Shown piece by piece: positions 5,387 to 8,182 of a stretch of DNA of 8,182 nt. Source of the stretch: an uncultured Desulfobulbus sp. (GTDB lineage: Bacteria; Desulfobacterota; Desulfobulbia; Desulfobulbales; Desulfobulbaceae); contig CAMNHX010000053.1 of assembly GCA_946539945.1 (NCBI GenBank), positions 1-8,182 of the forward strand. Reading direction: 5' to 3'. A model generated the notes under the pieces. The model was not told the DNA's origin, did not search any database, and saw only the letters and a list, made by a program, of their open reading frames with translations. The stretch's first letter is position 1. Each line of letters begins with the position of its first letter. A program made the translations under genes and the position numbers.

Positions 5387-6856
5387 ATGTTCACACCTAA
5401 AAACCGAGGCAAAGCGCTGGCTCTGGCCCTGTGCCTCTTCGCTTTGCCCTGCCTTGTTTTGCCCGCACAGGCCGATGACGCTGACATTGCCATTCTGGAC
5501 AGAACCGCCAAAGCCTTTTCCGCAGTGGTCAGGAAGGCTGGTCCGGCAGTTGTCCAGATTGCTGTGGAAAAAAGCGCCAAGGTCCGGGGGCTGCATCAGT
5601 TTCCCTTTGAAGACTTTTTCAACGATCCCTTTTTTGAGCAGTTTTTCGGACCGCAGTTCAAGCAGCGGCAGGAACGCGGCAAGCCCCGAAAATTCCGGCA
5701 GCAGGGTGCAGGGTCTGGCTTCATCATCTCTGCAGATGGCTATATCCTGACCAACAACCACGTGGTGGACGGCGCGGACAAAATTACTGTCCGTCTGGCT
5801 GACGAGCGGGAATTCACAGCCAGGGTCATTGGCACAGACCCGCAGACCGACGTGGCCCTGATCAAGATTGACGGCAGTCGCTTGCCTGTGTTGCCTCTGG
5901 GCAACTCCGACAATCTGGAGGTCGGCGAGTGGGTCATTGCCATAGGCAGTCCTTTCCAGTTGAGCAAGACCGTGACTGTGGGCGTGGTCAGCGCCAAGGG
6001 GCGCAACCGCGTGGGCATGACTGATTATGAAAACTTCATCCAGACCGATGCGGCCATCAACCCTGGAAACTCCGGTGGCCCACTCCTGAACATCCGGGGC
6101 GAGGCCATTGGCATGAACACCGCCATTTTTTCCAGAAGCGGTGGCTACATGGGCATTGGCTTTGCCATTCCCATCAACATGGCGAAAAACATTGAGCAAC
6201 AGCTCCGATCCACAGGCAAAATCACCCGGGGCTGGCTGGGCGTGATGATTCAGGATGTGGATGAGGAACTGGCCAGACAGTTCGGCGTGCAAAGCCGACG
6301 CGGCGCTCTGGTTTCCGAGGTCAGCCCCGGATCACCGGCAGCCAGGGCCGGTGTGCAGCAGGGCGACGTCATCATTGCCATGAACGGCAGGAACGTGGAC
6401 AACGTCTCTGACCTGCGCAATCGTATCGCTGAAACCCGCCCTGATACAACCATCAACCTGCGCGTGCTGCGTGATGGGCAGGAAAAGAACCTGAACGTCA
6501 ACATCAGCGCCCAACCCAAAGATATGGGCGGCTTTGCCTCCAAGGGCGGTCAATGGGGAGGAAGCGGCTTGCTGAAAGAGATGGGTCTCTCCCTGCAAGA
6601 CCTGAACAGTTCGCTTGCCGAACAGTTTGGCTATAAAAAGGATCAGGGCGTCCTGATTGCCAGCGTGGAGCCGGGCAGTGTTGCGGCAGAGGCAGGTCTG
6701 GCAGGCGGCCAGCTCATTGAGGAAGTCAACCGTGTGCGCGTGCGCAGCGTGCAGGAGGCGCAAGCCGCGCTCAACAAGGGCAAGGGCGGCAAACAGGTAC
6801 TCCTGCGCGTGCGCTCTGGCAATGGAACCCACTACATCGTACTCCGCGCCGACTAG
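5387..6856 (+). CDS. degP: HtrA/DegP (MucD-like) periplasmic serine protease
   Basis: A 489-residue protein of the Do family that degrades misfolded envelope proteins and can act as chaperone. A signal peptide occupies residues 1 to about 30: a basic NRGK segment, a hydrophobic core, and probable cleavage after AQA before DDAD. The trypsin-like domain carries the full triad H125 (TNNHVV), D155 (TDVALIKI) and S229 (GNSGGP). Between the signal and the triad is a phenylalanine-rich FEDFFNDPFFEQFF stretch like the LA loop that holds DegP trimers together. PDZ1 covers about 282-375 and PDZ2 about 400-489, the usual number for DegP/MucD. The ATG at 5387 has AGGAGG (5372-5377) nine bases upstream. 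A TTG at 5363 is in frame but would overlap that site and spoil the signal peptide. A near-perfect heat-shock promoter precedes the gene, consistent with stress induction. Confidence 0.96.
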   Translation: MFTPKNRGKALALALCLFALPCLVLPAQADDADIAILDRTAKAFSAVVRKAGPAVVQIAVEKSAKVRGLHQFPFEDFFNDPFFEQFFGPQFKQRQERGKPRKFRQQGAGSGFIISADGYILTNNHVVDGADKITVRLADEREFTARVIGTDPQTDVALIKIDGSRLPVLPLGNSDNLEVGEWVIAIGSPFQLSKTVTVGVVSAKGRNRVGMTDYENFIQTDAAINPGNSGGPLLNIRGEAIGMNTAIFSRSGGYMGIGFAIPINMAKNIEQQLRSTGKITRGWLGVMIQDVDEELARQFGVQSRRGALVSEVSPGSPAARAGVQQGDVIIAMNGRNVDNVSDLRNRIAETRPDTTINLRVLRDGQEKNLNVNISAQPKDMGGFASKGGQWGGSGLLKEMGLSLQDLNSSLAEQFGYKKDQGVLIASVEPGSVAAEAGLAGGQLIEEVNRVRVRSVQEAQAALNKGKGGKQVLLRVRSGNGTHYIVLRAD

Positions 6857-6881
6857 GCGTCAGGCGCGTTCCCAAACAACC

Positions 6882-6910
6882 GGCAGGATCAGCTGCAAGG
6901 CTGTCCTGCC
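6882..6910 (+). other. Hairpin between the protease and VKOR genes
   Basis: GGCAGGA (6882-6888) pairs with TCCTGCC (6904-6910). After one bulged T, CAGC pairs with GCTG, making an 11-pair stem around the loop TGCAAG. No run of T follows, so it is not a standard intrinsic terminator. It could reduce read-through, protect the upstream message, or hold back translation of the next gene, whose start lacks an obvious ribosome site. Confidence 0.4.
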
Positions 6911-6928
6911 CAACTCCACTAGTGCGCC

Positions 6929-8182
6929 ATGAACGAACTCGAAAAAGAAAAAACTGTTTCGGAAAACACCGTTCAGGAAAACACTGTTTCGGAAAAAACT
7001 GCTCCGGAAAAAACTGTTCCGGATCTGCCGGACTTTCTGGAAGAAACTGCGCCCAAGCCCAAGGTCAAACTGGGCAAGTGGCGGTCCTTCTGCGAGTTTT
7101 GCAGCAAGTGGCTGACCGGCTTGGTCTTTCTGACCATTCTGGCGCAAATCTGCTATATGTTTTTCAAAAAGGAGCCGTTCTGCCCCAACGACGGCTGCAA
7201 GGTTGTGGAGACCCTGTTGCCCCTGCCCCTTTCGCCGGAGATCATGAACGGGGTTGGACTGGCCTACTTTGGCCTGCTCTTTCTGCTCTTCAGATCGGCC
7301 CGCAAGCACCCGGAAGGCGGCATAGCCCGCGCCCTCTTGCCTCCCTTTCTGCTGGCCGGCATGGCAGCGGAAGGTGTGCTTTCCATGTTTCAGTACCAGA
7401 ATGGGACCTTCTGTCTCTACTGCTGCGCCATTTTGGGCACGCTCTTGCTGATCAGCCTGTTCTGGGGCGGCAGGCAGATGCTGGCCGCGCTCTTTGTCTT
7501 TGGTGGTGTCTGCACGGCGAGCTATTTCCTGGTCCAGCCCAAAACCTTGATCATGCCAAGATCAGGCATTGAGTCAGGGACTTTTGCCCTCAAGGCAGGG
7601 CCAAAAGGCAGTGAGACGCGCTATTTCGTCTTCAGCGAGTCCTGCCGTCACTGCAAGAGCGTGCTGACCGCCCTGTTGCGGGACGAAAGCGCCACTTTGC
7701 GTCTGAACCCCCTGGCAGCCCCGCAAAGGCTGGAACTGCCCGGGACCGCGCCGCAAAAGGATTTTGCCCCGGAAGCCAATCTGGCCTTTTTGCGCGCACT
7801 GGGCATTGATTCTGTGCCAGTACTGCTGGTGCAGCGGGAGGACGGCGGCATGACTCTGCATGAGGGCGTCAATCAGATCAGTGCCTATTTAGGTAGCGTA
7901 TCCGGGACAGCACCGGAAGCGGAACCAGTCCAAGAACCTGACAAGGCGGAAGCAGGCGACACGCCGGAAGCATCGGGAAAGGATGCAGCAGGCAGCGGAG
8001 CCGCGCCTGAAGATTCAGGAGAAAAATCGGTTCAGGAGGAGATGCAGCCGGAGCAGAGTGGCGAATCCTTGACCCAGCCGGACAAGAGCGCAGCAGAGGA
8101 AACAGCGCAGTCTGAACAGTCCACGCCAGAACCGGCGGCAGAAAAAGAGCCAGAAGCGTCCAAGACCGAGACTCCGGTCCAG
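6929..8182 (+). CDS. VKOR-thioredoxin fusion, disulfide-forming membrane protein (3' end beyond window)
   Basis: The frame is open from ATG 6929 to the window edge, 418 codons with no stop. An in-frame TAG at 6920 rules out an earlier start. After a charged N-terminal tail come about five transmembrane helices (roughly residues 60-215) with the VKOR cysteines: the loop pair C85-PNDG-C90 and the membrane active site C162-L-Y-C165. Next is a thioredoxin-like domain with C239-R-H-C242 and a probable cis-proline at P297 (SVPVLLV). From about residue 320 the chain becomes a low-complexity Glu/Pro/Ala/Ser/Gln tail that continues past the window. Bacterial VKOR proteins replace DsbB: they oxidise a DsbA-like partner and pass electrons to quinone, and fused thioredoxin domains are the usual built-in partner. 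Position after the protease suggests a shared envelope-folding role. No clear ribosome site precedes the start. Confidence 0.87.
   Translation, partial: MNELEKEKTVSENTVQENTVSEKTAPEKTVPDLPDFLEETAPKPKVKLGKWRSFCEFCSKWLTGLVFLTILAQICYMFFKKEPFCPNDGCKVVETLLPLPLSPEIMNGVGLAYFGLLFLLFRSARKHPEGGIARALLPPFLLAGMAAEGVLSMFQYQNGTFCLYCCAILGTLLLISLFWGGRQMLAALFVFGGVCTASYFLVQPKTLIMPRSGIESGTFALKAGPKGSETRYFVFSESCRHCKSVLTALLRDESATLRLNPLAAPQRLELPGTAPQKDFAPEANLAFLRALGIDSVPVLLVQREDGGMTLHEGVNQISAYLGSVSGTAPEAEPVQEPDKAEAGDTPEASGKDAAGSGAAPEDSGEKSVQEEMQPEQSGESLTQPDKSAAEETAQSEQSTPEPAAEKEPEASKTETPVQ
6947..7021 (+). repeat. Five tandem 15-bp repeats in the VKOR-fusion N-terminus
   Basis: Five in-frame copies of a unit like GAAAAAACTGTTTCG encode EKTVS, ENTVQ, ENTVS, EKTAP and EKTVP (residues 7-31). 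Because the unit is a multiple of three, gain or loss of copies would change only the length of the cytoplasmic tail. The run is A-rich compared with the surrounding gene. Confidence 0.75.

Noticed and set aside
5381..6292. A 303-codon minus-strand frame
   Set aside because: It lies opposite the protease gene, whose triad and PDZ domains are clear. No motif or start signal supports the antisense frame.
6947..7021. 15-bp repeats as a CRISPR array
   Set aside because: The units are too short, contiguous without spacers, and encode a regular pentapeptide in the gene's frame.

Overview
The window looks like about 8.2 kb of a moderately GC-rich chromosome. It probably comes from a sulfate-reducing Desulfovibrionaceae-type bacterium. 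That guess rests on the neighbourhood: argS, a SPOR-type membrane protein start, a short ArgA-like acetyltransferase with a cysteine-rich tail, a DegP/MucD protease and a VKOR-thioredoxin fusion. It does not rest on any one diagnostic sequence. All real genes lie on the + strand.

Region 1 (1-1312) is a restriction-modification-like pair. The last 48 residues of an EcoRI-type adenine methyltransferase overlap by 4 bases (ATGA) with a complete DUF262 (ParB/GmrS-like) plus HNH nuclease gene. Together they look like a modification enzyme with its partner nuclease, a plausible defence module whose specificity cannot be read here.

Region 2 (1309-1632) is not empty spacer. I read it as a compact (about 324 bp) non-autonomous IS200/IS605-family insertion on the minus strand. 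It has a terminal hairpin at each end, a TnpB C-terminal remnant broken across two frames, and an elaborately folded omega-RNA-like segment, but no TnpA and no TnpB catalytic domain. Applying the IS608 rule (insertion after TTAC, right end finishing TCAA) and removing 1309-1632 rejoins the nuclease gene as ...GGG AAC AGG TAA. That gives the ending HNRAKGNR-stop in place of the present KGNS-stop.

Region 3 (1703-3703) is argS, followed by what appears to be a truncated SPOR-type inner-membrane protein. Its missing 3' part is followed by a second, diverged right end of the same IS family (3727-3810) in the opposite orientation, so two related right ends flank argS as inverted repeats.

Region 4 (3827-5198) is a two-gene unit: a ten-helix EamA/DMT transporter overlapping by 20 bases with an ArgA-like GNAT acetyltransferase.

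Region 5 (5302-8182) is an envelope protein quality-control unit. A near-consensus sigma-32 heat-shock promoter drives a signal-peptide-bearing HtrA/DegP protease with an intact triad and two PDZ domains. It is followed by a VKOR-thioredoxin fusion for disulfide formation, which runs off the window end. Proteolysis of misfolded periplasmic proteins and oxidative folding would then be made together.
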